Source: UBA4479 sp963974935 (lineage in GTDB: Bacteria; Pseudomonadota; Alphaproteobacteria; Rhodospirillales; Casp-alpha2). Taken from it: a stretch of 64,000 bases of DNA. Below, piece after piece: positions 42,869 to 51,167 of the stretch (position 1 is the stretch's first letter; each line of letters begins with the position of its first letter). The stretch is taken from NCBI GenBank assembly GCA_963974935.1, contig CAXBEV010000003.1, forward strand, positions 157,962 through 221,961. Reading direction: 5' to 3'. The notes beneath the pieces are model-generated. The model saw nothing but the letters and a program-made list of their open reading frames with translations, was not told the origin of the DNA and did no database searches. The position numbers were made by a program, and so were the translations under genes.

Positions 42869-44352
42869 CCTTCATAGAGACGCATATCTCGGCCCTGGTT
42901 GTGATCGTGCCGCTGATGGCGGCGCCGGTCTGCGTGTTGCTGCGCAACAGCATTGCCACATGGGCGTGGGCGACCGTGGTCGGCTTGGCCACGTTAGCGT
43001 TGGCCGTCCAATTGCTGCAGCAAGTTTGGCTCGGCGGCACAATTGTTTACGAACTCGGCAACTGGGCCGGGCCTTGGGGCATTGTCTATCGGGTGGATGA
43101 ACTCGGCGCGTTCGTCGTGCTGCTGGTCGCATCCCTTGCCGCCATCGTGCTACCATATGCGAAAACAAGCATTGAGCGCGAGATCCCGAAAGAACGGCAT
43201 TATCTCGTCTATTGTATGATCTTGCTTTGCATTGCCGGCCTGTTGGGCATGGTGGTGACCGCAGATGCGTTTAACTTGTTTGTATTCTTGGAAATATCGT
43301 CGCTATCGACGTACGTGTTGATCAGCATGGGGCAAGACCGCCGCGCGCTGACAGCGGCGCTTCGTTATCTGATTTTGGGTACGCTCGGCGCTACGTTCTA
43401 TGTTATCGGCATTGGTATGCTGTATCAGATGACCGGGTCGCTCAACATGAACGATCTGGCGACACTTTTGCCGGCGGTGCAGGATACCCACACCGTGCAT
43501 GCGGCGCTGGCGTTCATCTTTGTCGGTTTCGGCCTCAAGTTGGCGATGTTCCCCCTGCATTTTTGGCTGCCGAATGCCTACACTTTTGCGCCGAGCGCCG
43601 TGACAGCATTCTTAGCCGCAACGGCGACCAAGGTGGCGATCTATTCGTTGATCCGCTTGATCTTTACTGTGTTCGGCGATATCGAGCCGCTTGAGACCTA
43701 TAACGTGCGCTTCGCCGTGATCATCTTAGCGGTCGTTGGCATGTTCGCGGGCTCGCTGATGGCGATCTTCCAGACCAACGTAAAGCGCTTGCTGGCATAT
43801 TCGAGCGTGGCACAGGTTGGCTATATAATTTTAGGCATCTCGATCGGCAACGCGCCGGCGATGGCCGGCGGCATCATTCACATGTTCAACCACGCGCTGA
43901 TGAAGGGCGCGCTGTTCATGGCGATAGGCTGTGTGATGTATGTTGTGGGCTCGGTGAAGCTTGAAGACATGGCCGGGCTCGGCAAGCGAATGCCGTTCAC
44001 TGCTGCGGCCTTTGTCGCCGGTGGATTTTCATTGATCGGTGTACCGCTGACGGTCGGTTTCGTGTCCAAATTCTATCTGGTGCAAGGCGCGTTGTTAGCC
44101 GGTTGGTGGCCGATTGCGTTGTTGATCATGTTGTCGTCGCTGCTGGCGATAGTTTATGTGTGGCGGGTGGTCGAGATGATGTACTTCCGCAGCCCCGCCA
44201 TCGGTCATGGCCAGGTCAGCGAAGCGCCGATGACGCTGCTGATCCCGACGTATGTACTTTTGGCCGCCGTGTTCTGGTTCGGGATCGATGCGACGTTCAC
44301 CGGTGATCTGGCGATGGCCGCGGCCGAGACTCTGCTTGGAGGGTCAAAATGA
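42865..44352 (+). CDS. mrpD: Mrp-type antiporter subunit D, first copy (NuoN/NuoM-like)
   Basis: This 495-residue, about fourteen-helix protein has the proton-translocation domain. Key residues visible are FNLFVFLEISSLSTYVLISM (Glu in helix 5), KLAMFPLHFWLPNAYTFAPS (Lys and His of helices 7-8) and FQTNVKRLLAYSSVAQVGYI, with the conserved Lys. It would be a proton/sodium channel half. The GTG start forms GTGA with the mrpC stop, and the stop overlaps the next gene by 4 bp. Confidence 0.93.
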   Translation: MTFIETHISALVVIVPLMAAPVCVLLRNSIATWAWATVVGLATLALAVQLLQQVWLGGTIVYELGNWAGPWGIVYRVDELGAFVVLLVASLAAIVLPYAKTSIEREIPKERHYLVYCMILLCIAGLLGMVVTADAFNLFVFLEISSLSTYVLISMGQDRRALTAALRYLILGTLGATFYVIGIGMLYQMTGSLNMNDLATLLPAVQDTHTVHAALAFIFVGFGLKLAMFPLHFWLPNAYTFAPSAVTAFLAATATKVAIYSLIRLIFTVFGDIEPLETYNVRFAVIILAVVGMFAGSLMAIFQTNVKRLLAYSSVAQVGYIILGISIGNAPAMAGGIIHMFNHALMKGALFMAIGCVMYVVGSVKLEDMAGLGKRMPFTAAAFVAGGFSLIGVPLTVGFVSKFYLVQGALLAGWWPIALLIMLSSLLAIVYVWRVVEMMYFRSPAIGHGQVSEAPMTLLIPTYVLLAAVFWFGIDATFTGDLAMAAAETLLGGSK

Positions 44353-45902
44353 GCGCTGAAACTCTGATCCTCCTGTCGCTCGGTGTGCCGCTGTTGGGGG
44401 CACTGTGTGTGCTGTTTGCCGGCCCAGGCTCCGCCAACGTGCGCGATGGCCTGACGGTCGTCACCGCCGTCATCCTGTTTGCCATCGTCTGGACCTTGAT
44501 CGGCATCGTCGACGGTGGTGCTAGGCCCAGCGTCACGTTGCTGGAAATGCTGCCAGGCCTCTCGATCACGTTTACGCTTGAGCCCATCGGCATGGTGTTC
44601 GCCGGGATTGCCAGCTTCTTGTGGATTTTGACGTCGTTCTACGCTTACGGTTACATGCGTGGCCATCACGAGACCAATCAGACCCGGTTTTTCTTCTGTT
44701 TTGCGATCGCCATCATGTCGGCGATCGGTATCGCTTTCGCCGGTAACATGCTGACGTTGTTCGTGTTTTACGAAATCCTGACGATTTCGACGTTCCCGTT
44801 GGTGGTCCATTCCGGCACCGACGAAGCGCGGCGCGCGGGGCGTGTGTATCTGGGTATTCTGCTGTCGACGTCGATCACGTTCCTGCTCACCGCCGTGATT
44901 TGGACTTATGTCGAAGCCGGCACGCTTGATTTCCGGGACGGCGGCATCCTTGCCGGCAATGCGCCCGCGGGTGTGATTACGGTACTGTTCGGTCTGTATG
45001 TCTATGGTATCGGCAAAGCGGCCTTGATGCCGTTCCACCGATGGCTGCCAGCCGCTATGGTCGCGCCAACGCCGGTCAGCGCCTTGCTGCACGCGGTTGC
45101 CGTTGTGAAAGCCGGTGTGTTCTCGGTGGTTAAGGTCAGCGTCTATATCTTCGGCATCGACACATTGGCTAGCACCGGGGCTTCGACCTGGCTGGCTTAC
45201 GTGGCCGCTGCAACCATTTTGCTGTCGAGCTTTGTCGCCATGCGCAAAGACAACCTGAAAGCCCGGCTCGCCTATTCCACGGTCAGTCAGCTTAGTTATA
45301 TCGTGCTGGGCGCCATGCTGGCATCGAACATCGGCGCCATGGGCTCGACCATGCACATCGTCATGCATGCGTTCGGCAAGATCACCCTGTTCTTCTGTGC
45401 CGGTGCGATCATCGTTTTTGCGCATAAGACCGAGATTTCCGATATGCACGGTCTCGGCCGCAAGATGCCGGTAACGTTCTTTTGTTTCTTCATAGCCTCG
45501 TTGTCGATCATCGGCTTACCGCCGTTGGGCGGCGTGTGGTCGAAGTGGTATCTGGCAATGGCCGCGGTGGAAACGGATCAGTTGATCTTTGTTGCCGTGC
45601 TGATGATTTCGTCTCTGTTGAATATCGCGTATCTTATGCCGGTCGTGCTGTACGGTTTTTTTGGCAAGGAAAAGCCTGCTGTCGCGCATGGGCATGATGG
45701 ACAGGCTGACCCGCATCATCACGACCACCACGCGCCGCCGGACCATCCGATGCTGCGGCATCTGACGTTCGGCATAAAAGGCGTTAAAGAAGCGCCGGTG
45801 ATGTGTTTGGCGCCGATTGTGATGACCACATTCGGTTGCTTTGCACTGTTTTTCTATGCCGACCGCATCCGCCTATTCCTGGCACCGGTTTTCGGAGGCT
45901 GA
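44349..45902 (+). CDS. Mrp-type antiporter subunit D/A-like, second copy
   Basis: This 517-residue proton-conducting subunit has the motifs LTLFVFYEILTISTFPLVVH, KAALMPFHRWLPAAMVAPTP and KDNLKARLAYSTVSQLSYIV. It has a His-rich cytoplasmic or periplasmic loop (HGHDGQADPHHHDHHAPPDH, about residue 443 on) before the last helices, not seen in the first copy. It resembles the N-terminal part of MrpA or an MbhH-type protein. It is coupled to mrpD by ATGA. Confidence 0.9.
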   Translation: MSAETLILLSLGVPLLGALCVLFAGPGSANVRDGLTVVTAVILFAIVWTLIGIVDGGARPSVTLLEMLPGLSITFTLEPIGMVFAGIASFLWILTSFYAYGYMRGHHETNQTRFFFCFAIAIMSAIGIAFAGNMLTLFVFYEILTISTFPLVVHSGTDEARRAGRVYLGILLSTSITFLLTAVIWTYVEAGTLDFRDGGILAGNAPAGVITVLFGLYVYGIGKAALMPFHRWLPAAMVAPTPVSALLHAVAVVKAGVFSVVKVSVYIFGIDTLASTGASTWLAYVAAATILLSSFVAMRKDNLKARLAYSTVSQLSYIVLGAMLASNIGAMGSTMHIVMHAFGKITLFFCAGAIIVFAHKTEISDMHGLGRKMPVTFFCFFIASLSIIGLPPLGGVWSKWYLAMAAVETDQLIFVAVLMISSLLNIAYLMPVVLYGFFGKEKPAVAHGHDGQADPHHHDHHAPPDHPMLRHLTFGIKGVKEAPVMCLAPIVMTTFGCFALFFYADRIRLFLAPVFGG

Positions 45903-45903
45903 T

Positions 45904-46179
45904 ATGAGCGAACATGAAACCAAGTTCCACGATCCGCGCAAATATTGGCTCGATGACCCTAAGAACGTCAAAAAGATCATTTGGTTCGTGGTCATAGCGT
46001 GCATCGCGTTGTTCGCCGCTGAAGCGTTTTATCAAAAGCATCCGTATTTTGCCGCCGAGTCGCTGTTTGGGTTTTATGCGATCTATGGTTTTGTGGCGTG
46101 CGTCGGCTTGGTGCTGGTCACCAAAGTGATGCGTGTCTTCCTTATGCGGGACGAGGAGTACTACGACAAAAATGAGTAG
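45904..46179 (+). CDS. small two-helix membrane protein in antiporter operon
   Basis: This 91-residue protein has a hydrophilic N terminus (HETKFHDPRKYWLDDPKNVK) and two helices (KKIIWFVVIACIALFAAEAF and SLFGFYAIYGFVACVGLVLV), then a charged tail. I recognise no named Mrp subunit. It lies 1 bp after the second antiporter gene and overlaps the third by 8 bp, so it is a structural part or assembly factor of this complex (inference). Confidence 0.82.
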   Translation: MSEHETKFHDPRKYWLDDPKNVKKIIWFVVIACIALFAAEAFYQKHPYFAAESLFGFYAIYGFVACVGLVLVTKVMRVFLMRDEEYYDKNE

Positions 46180-47860
46180 CCTCAACCCCGGTTTAATACT
46201 CATCATCGGTGCCGTGTTGGTGCCGTTGATGCCCCATGCGCTCAGACGCTGGTACCTGTTGGTACTGCCGCTTATCGGCTTGGCCCACGTGTACGGCTTG
46301 GAAAACGGCACCTCGGTGACGATGGCTGCGTTTGGGATGACGCTTGAGTTGCTCCGTGTCGATGCGCTTGCAAAGGTTTGGGGCTATATCTTCAACATTG
46401 CGGCTTTCCTGGCGATGCTGTTCGCCTGGCATGACAAGGACACCATGCAACAGGTATCGGCGCCGATTTACGCCGGTGCGGCCATTGGTGCCGTGTTCGC
46501 CGGCGATTTGGTGACGTTGTTCGTCTATTGGGAACTGACAGCCCTATCGTCGGTGTTTCTGATCTGGGCGACGCGGACCGAGCGCGCTTTCAAGACCGGT
46601 ATGCGCTATTTGATCATTCAGGTAGGCTCTGGCGTTATTCTGCTATCGGGTGTGTTGGTGTGGTATCATGATACCGGGTCGATTTCGTTCGGTCACATCG
46701 GAATCGAGAGCTTGGCCGGTAAATTGATCTTGTTGGCCTTCGGTATCAAATGTGCGTTCCCGCTGCTGCACAACTGGTTGCAGGATTCATATCCCGAAGC
46801 CACGGTCACCGGCACTGTGGTGCTGAGCGCGTTCACCACCAAACTCGCCGTGTATGCGCTGGCACGTGGTTACGCCGGCACCGAAATCTTGATTTATATC
46901 GGCGCGACAATGGCCGCGTTTCCGATTTTTTATGCGGTGATTGAAAACGATCTACGCAGGGTATTGGCGTATTCGCTGAACAATCAGCTTGGTTTTATGG
47001 TCGTCGGCATCGGCGTCGGCACCGAACTGGCGCTGAACGGCGCGGCGGCACATGCGTTCAACCATATTCTCTATAAAGCGCTGTTGTACATGTCGATTGG
47101 CGCCGTGTTGTACCGGACCGGCACCTGTAAAGCCTCTGACCTGGGGGGGCTGTATAAGTCGATGCCTTGGACAACCGGGTTTTGCGTGATCGGCGCGGCG
47201 TCGATCTCGGGATTTCCGCTGTTTGCCGGGTTCGTGTCGAAATCGATGATCCTGTCGGCGGTCGCGGGCGACGGTCGCTGGTTCGTCTGGGGCGTTTTGC
47301 TGTTCGCATCGGCCAGCGTGTTTCACTACGCCGGTATCAAGGTCCCCTACTTCGCCTTTTTCGCCAAAGACAGCGGACGCCGGGTCCAAGAAGCGCCGTG
47401 GAATATGTTGGCGGCGATGGCGATCACCGCCGGCATGTGTATTTTCATCGGCGTCTATCCGAAGTCGCTTTATGACATCTTGCCGTTCCCGGTCGATTAC
47501 GCCCCCTACACGGTCGCGCACGTCATCAAGCAAATGCAGATGCTGATGTTCTCCGCCTTGGCGTTCATCGTGCTGATCATCTACAAAATCTACCCGACAC
47601 CCATAAAGTCCATCAATTTAGATACGGATTGGTTCTATCGTCGCTTGGCGCCTGCTGTGATCGGTGTACTCGGGCGTTGGATCGACGCTTTCGACCGGAT
47701 GGTGCGGGTTGAGGCCTTAAGCGTGCTGCGCGACGTGATTACGTCGATTGAGCGGCAATACGGTGCACGTTCAAGCCTGTCGGGCACGGTGCAGGTCGGC
47801 ACCATGGTGTTGATCGTTGCCGGGGTCTTGCTGTTATTCTTGTTGGTGTCGTTATTTTAG
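46172..47860 (+). CDS. Mrp-type antiporter subunit D-like, third copy
   Basis: This 562-residue protein has the proton-pumping core FAGDLVTLFVYWELTALSSV, KCAFPLLHNWLQDSYPEATV and ENDLRRVLAYSLNNQLGFMV. The C-terminal part is longer, with an extra helix and an amphipathic stretch (TDWFYRRLAPAVIGVLGRWI) before a last helix (VLIVAGVLLLFLLVSLF). This matches the D-like subunits of Mbx/Mrp complexes that carry a lateral arm. The ATG at 46172 lies inside the previous gene. It is the last gene of the operon. Confidence 0.9.
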   Translation: MSSLNPGLILIIGAVLVPLMPHALRRWYLLVLPLIGLAHVYGLENGTSVTMAAFGMTLELLRVDALAKVWGYIFNIAAFLAMLFAWHDKDTMQQVSAPIYAGAAIGAVFAGDLVTLFVYWELTALSSVFLIWATRTERAFKTGMRYLIIQVGSGVILLSGVLVWYHDTGSISFGHIGIESLAGKLILLAFGIKCAFPLLHNWLQDSYPEATVTGTVVLSAFTTKLAVYALARGYAGTEILIYIGATMAAFPIFYAVIENDLRRVLAYSLNNQLGFMVVGIGVGTELALNGAAAHAFNHILYKALLYMSIGAVLYRTGTCKASDLGGLYKSMPWTTGFCVIGAASISGFPLFAGFVSKSMILSAVAGDGRWFVWGVLLFASASVFHYAGIKVPYFAFFAKDSGRRVQEAPWNMLAAMAITAGMCIFIGVYPKSLYDILPFPVDYAPYTVAHVIKQMQMLMFSALAFIVLIIYKIYPTPIKSINLDTDWFYRRLAPAVIGVLGRWIDAFDRMVRVEALSVLRDVITSIERQYGARSSLSGTVQVGTMVLIVAGVLLLFLLVSLF

Positions 47861-48509
47861 CGCGCACAGGCTTTTACCGCTCTCGCTTTTACCGCTCTCG
47901 CTTTTACCGCTCTCGCTTTTACCGCTCTCGCTTTTACCGCACTGGCACCACGTCAAACGCGACAAAGATATCCTGTGCTGATCTGACGTGAACGGGATCA
48001 TGCGATGATAGAAATACGACGGGAACAGCGCTATCAAGCCTTCGCGGGGCTTGATCAGATGCACTTCCAAGTGCCTGTGATCCGAAAGAGTGGTCTGTGG
48101 TACGCCCGAATTCGATCTAGCCTACGTGGGGCGAGTCAAGAGTGGCCCGGATCAACCGGCACAGCGTCGCGGTAACGATCCACTGCGGCACCGATCACGC
48201 GCACAAAACCCCGCATCAGGCCTCGGGTGATGCCATCAATTCAGACGTTGGCGACCGTTCATGGACGCGGGCGCCATGATCAACGTCGGATTGTTCAGCA
48301 CAAAGTCGCCGAGCACGGTGTTGAACGTGGGCATATCCGCATACCCATCGGGGGTGTCGATCTGCATCGATTGCACGATCCGGTTAAAGTCCGACAGGTG
48401 CGAGAACCCGGTCGTATCCCCCGCTTCAAACGCGCGCGTGTCCGGGAAGGCTGCGGTTGGTAGTCTTCGCGGCCACCTTTTGTTGGCGGCGCTTGTCGGC
48501 GCGATTCAT
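47852..48509 (-). pseudogene. decayed 2OG-Fe(II) oxygenase of the TPR-linked type
   Basis: Pieces of one protein appear in shifting frames on the minus strand. The start is at 48509 (MNRADKRRQQKVAAKTTNRS). A shifted piece has DTTGFSHLSDFNRIVQ, DTPDGYADMPTFNTVLGDFV and NNPTLIMAPAS, ending in a TGA. Next comes a piece with RGFVRVIGAAVDRYRDAVP and VDPGHS. After a stop and a lost core there is IEFGRTTDHSF, then in another frame KPREGLIALFPSYFYHRMIP and QHRISLS. The iron-binding first half is missing. The C-terminal end is replaced by a tandem repeat. The order and content match 2OG-Fe oxygenases that begin MNRA and end in FPSYFYH, so decay is secure; exact breakpoints are not. Confidence 0.75.
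47871..47940. repeat. 15-bp tandem repeat, about 4.7 copies
   Basis: The unit CTTTTACCGCTCTCG is repeated at 47871, 47886, 47901 and 47916, with a 10-bp partial at 47931. The copies are identical. Read on the minus strand they encode GKSES four times at the end of the decayed oxygenase. Confidence 0.95.
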
Positions 48510-48525
48510 GCATTTCCCGTCGAAT

Positions 48526-49269
48526 TCAGCAGACGTCGTCGAACCAATGCGGATCAGGCAGGCTTTCAAACAGATTCTTTAAGCCTTCACCCCACAAGCG
48601 CGAGATGTTTGTATAATATGAATCATCAACCATGATGCGATGTTCGACCCCCACCTTACAATCATCGACGCGCACAATCAGCATATCGATCGGGGGTGCG
48701 ACGGCAACGTTGGAGCGGATCGTTGAGTCGATTGACACCAGCGCGCATTTGGCGGCCTGCAAAAGATCCATCTGCGGTGTGACGACACGTTCCAAGATCG
48801 GTTTGCCATACTTGGACTCACCAATCTGCATATACGGCGTGTCTTCGGTCGCTTCGATGTAGTTTCCGGCGCTGTAGACTTGAAACAAGCGCATCCGGCG
48901 TCCGGCGATTTGTCCGCCGATGATGAACGTCGACGTCGAGTCGGCAACTTCGGATTTTAAGTACGATTCGTCACGGGCACGCACGTTGCGGAGTGCATCG
49001 CCGACCATCCTTGCGGCCGCCGAGAGTGAATCGACCTTGTACAGCGTATCGTCTTCGGTGCCGCCGTCTAGCCCCTCTTCCAACTGCGAGATCACGGCTT
49101 GCGTGACGGCAAGGTTGCCCGCCGTCAGCACGCAAATGATGCGCTCGCCCGGGTTTTCAAACACGAACAGCTTGCGGAACTTAGAAATGTTGTCGACGCC
49201 GGCGTTGGTGCGCGAGTCGGCTGCGAACACAAGGCCTTCGTTCAGTCGAATTCCCAGGCAATAGGTCAT
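48526..49269 (-). CDS. Anbu, proteasome-like beta-subunit peptidase
   Basis: This 247-residue N-terminal-nucleophile hydrolase is of the Anbu (ancestral beta subunit) group, which relates to HslV and the proteasome. After removal of Met the Thr is residue 1, with Asp at 17 (FAADSRTNAG) and Lys at 32 (ISKFRKLF), the positions expected for the catalytic set. Also seen are CVLTAGNLAVTQAVISQLEE, FIIGGQIAGRRMRLFQVY and LLQAAKCALVSIDSTIRS. The next three genes upstream are its usual partners. Homologues form helical assemblies, and their substrate is not settled. Confidence 0.92.
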   Translation of the reverse strand: MTYCLGIRLNEGLVFAADSRTNAGVDNISKFRKLFVFENPGERIICVLTAGNLAVTQAVISQLEEGLDGGTEDDTLYKVDSLSAAARMVGDALRNVRARDESYLKSEVADSTSTFIIGGQIAGRRMRLFQVYSAGNYIEATEDTPYMQIGESKYGKPILERVVTPQMDLLQAAKCALVSIDSTIRSNVAVAPPIDMLIVRVDDCKVGVEHRIMVDDSYYTNISRLWGEGLKNLFESLPDPHWFDDVC

Positions 49270-49408
49270 TAAATTCCCGTCCGTATGGTCATCCGCAATG
49301 ATTGCGAATGGGTATCATTGCACATGATTCGGAGCGTCAATCAAGCATCACCTAACGGCGCCTGGTGGTGTTTACGCAATAGTATCACGTTGATCTGTAA
49401 GTTATTGA

Positions 49409-50215
49409 TTAGTTTTGCGTTTGTTCTAGTTGGACACGGACGGTCATTTCTTCCATACCGCCACCATAGCGCGATCCACGGATCGGGGCCGCACTCGGAT
49501 AATCGAAACCGATGGCGAGTCGTACGTATTCTTCGGTCGCGGATTGCCGGTTTGTGGGATCAAAACTGACCCAGCCCAGCCCTTCGATAAAGACTTCCGC
49601 CCAGGCGTGAGATGCCACGTGGCTGTCGTTGTCTTGGCCGGCGAGAATGTAGCCGCTGACATAGCGCGCCGGCAGCCCCAGCACGCGCGCGCAGGCGATA
49701 AGGATGTGTGCATGGTCCTGACAAACCCCGGCGCCCGATTTGATGGCCTGCTCGGCCAGGGTCTCCGTCGTCGTAGCACCTGGGTAATAGCCGATCTTGT
49801 CGGCGATCAGGTTGGTTAGCGCATGCATCCCGGGCAGTGCGCCGCCATCCATAGCAGGCTTTGCTTCGTTCGCCAGCGCGATCGCACCGGGCCCAGCTTC
49901 GGTGAATTTGGTATCGCGCATGAACAACAGCGGCGGCAAACCGTCGCGGGCCGGCAGGATGCCGACGGTATCAATGGTCTCGACCACGCCTTCGACGACG
50001 ACTTTGATTTCATCGTGGGGGCCGTCGACGGTCGACACGTGAATGTTGTTGCCGAAACCATCTACCCAAGGGGTCATCGTGCCGGGCGTTGTTACCGACC
50101 ATGACAGCACGCGCTGCCCTGCGTCCTGGCGCGGGGTCAGGCGCAGATACTGGATTGAATGATTGGCCTGTTCGGCAAATCGGTAATGGGTTTCATGGAC
50201 AATGGTCAGGCGCAT
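49409..50215 (-). CDS. transglutaminase-like protein of the Anbu operon
   Basis: This 268-residue protein has an N-terminal beta-rich domain (MRLTIVHETHYRFAEQANHS; residues 1-75) and a transglutaminase core. The catalytic triad is visible: Cys in SGAGVCQDHAHILIACAR, His in ASHAWAEVFIEGLGW and Asp in SFDPTNRQ. It probably acts as a papain-like protease or amidase rather than as a crosslinker. It lies 139 bp before anbu and 12 bp after the alpha-E gene on the same strand. Confidence 0.92.
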   Translation of the reverse strand: MRLTIVHETHYRFAEQANHSIQYLRLTPRQDAGQRVLSWSVTTPGTMTPWVDGFGNNIHVSTVDGPHDEIKVVVEGVVETIDTVGILPARDGLPPLLFMRDTKFTEAGPGAIALANEAKPAMDGGALPGMHALTNLIADKIGYYPGATTTETLAEQAIKSGAGVCQDHAHILIACARVLGLPARYVSGYILAGQDNDSHVASHAWAEVFIEGLGWVSFDPTNRQSATEEYVRLAIGFDYPSAAPIRGSRYGGGMEEMTVRVQLEQTQN

Positions 50216-50227
50216 GGGGTTCTCCGG

Positions 50228-51157
50228 TTACCGAACCATGATGAAGTCGACGCGAATTTGATCGCTAAGCACGTGCACTTGTTTGCGGAAGTCGTGCAAA
50301 AAGCCTTCAAGGCCAGAGCGCAAAATGGTATCGAGCCGCATCGTGCGCAGTTCAGATGCTAAACGTTCAGCCATCGCTGCGCACTGCGCTTCGCGCTTTA
50401 AGCTGCGCAGCACTTCGGCTGTATCTTCGATGCATGACAACAGCGAACGTGGAATTTGCGTATTCAAAATCAAAAGATCGGCGACCGAGACCGGATCGAT
50501 ATCGCGGTATAATTGCCGATACGCGCTGTACGCATTAGCGGTACGCAGGAACGTGCCCCAGCGATAAAAATCAAAGCCGTCGTCGCGTTTGGCGGCGCGG
50601 TGGAACGCGGCCGAGCGAGCGAGCATCAGGCGTGACGTGTTTTCCGCGCGCTCCAACGCCGCGCCGAGTTCCCAAAACATAAACGGCTCACCTCGGCGCA
50701 TGGTGCCGTGCACGACGCCTCGAAATAAGTGTGCGCGTTCTTTGATGCTGTCTAAATAGTTCTGCGTGCCGCGATCAATGACGTCTTGCGGGCCGCAGTT
50801 GCGGACTTCCATCCAAGTTTCGTTGATGCACTGCGAGATTTCCGTGGTCAACACATGGCGTGCTGCGCGGACGTTTTCGCGGGCACCATGGACACAGGAA
50901 TAGATGCTGGACGGGTTTTCCGGATCCAACGCCATGTATTCCATCACTGGCGCTTCGGAAAATTTACTGTGCTTGGCGAGGAAGGCGTTTTCTTCAACTT
51001 CGCTCTGAAACAGGTTGCGCCACAAGTTGCCAGCCTCGTCGGTCGGAATTGGCATCAAGCTCAGGCGTTGCGTGCCACTTAAAAGTCGCGCGGTGTTCTC
51101 AGCCCGCTCTACGTAGCGACCTAGCCAATATAAGTTGTCGGCGGTACGGCTCAGCAT
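50228..51157 (-). CDS. alpha-E domain protein (DUF403)
   Basis: This 309-residue protein is all-helical. MLSRTADNLYWLGRYVERAE is the standard opening; PSSIYSCVHGARENVRAAR and FYRWGTFLRTANAYSAYRQL follow, as does FWELGAALERAENTSRLML. The start at 51157 follows GAGGGG; the frame farther upstream overlaps the ATP-grasp gene. It has an unknown partner role for the ATP-grasp protein encoded upstream. Confidence 0.93.
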   Translation of the reverse strand: MLSRTADNLYWLGRYVERAENTARLLSGTQRLSLMPIPTDEAGNLWRNLFQSEVEENAFLAKHSKFSEAPVMEYMALDPENPSSIYSCVHGARENVRAARHVLTTEISQCINETWMEVRNCGPQDVIDRGTQNYLDSIKERAHLFRGVVHGTMRRGEPFMFWELGAALERAENTSRLMLARSAAFHRAAKRDDGFDFYRWGTFLRTANAYSAYRQLYRDIDPVSVADLLILNTQIPRSLLSCIEDTAEVLRSLKREAQCAAMAERLASELRTMRLDTILRSGLEGFLHDFRKQVHVLSDQIRVDFIMVR

Positions 51158-51167
51158 GACATTCCCC

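Noticed and set aside
44205..45449. 414-codon minus-strand open frame
   Set aside because: It lies antisense to two antiporter subunit genes, is rich in His/Arg/Gln/Asp as antisense frames are, and shows no motif.
47871..47940. Tandem repeat considered as a CRISPR array
   Set aside because: The units are directly adjacent with no spacers and no cas gene is present.
48295..48513. 72-codon minus-strand open frame in the pseudogene
   Set aside because: It is an out-of-frame reading; the coherent oxygenase pieces are in the other frames.
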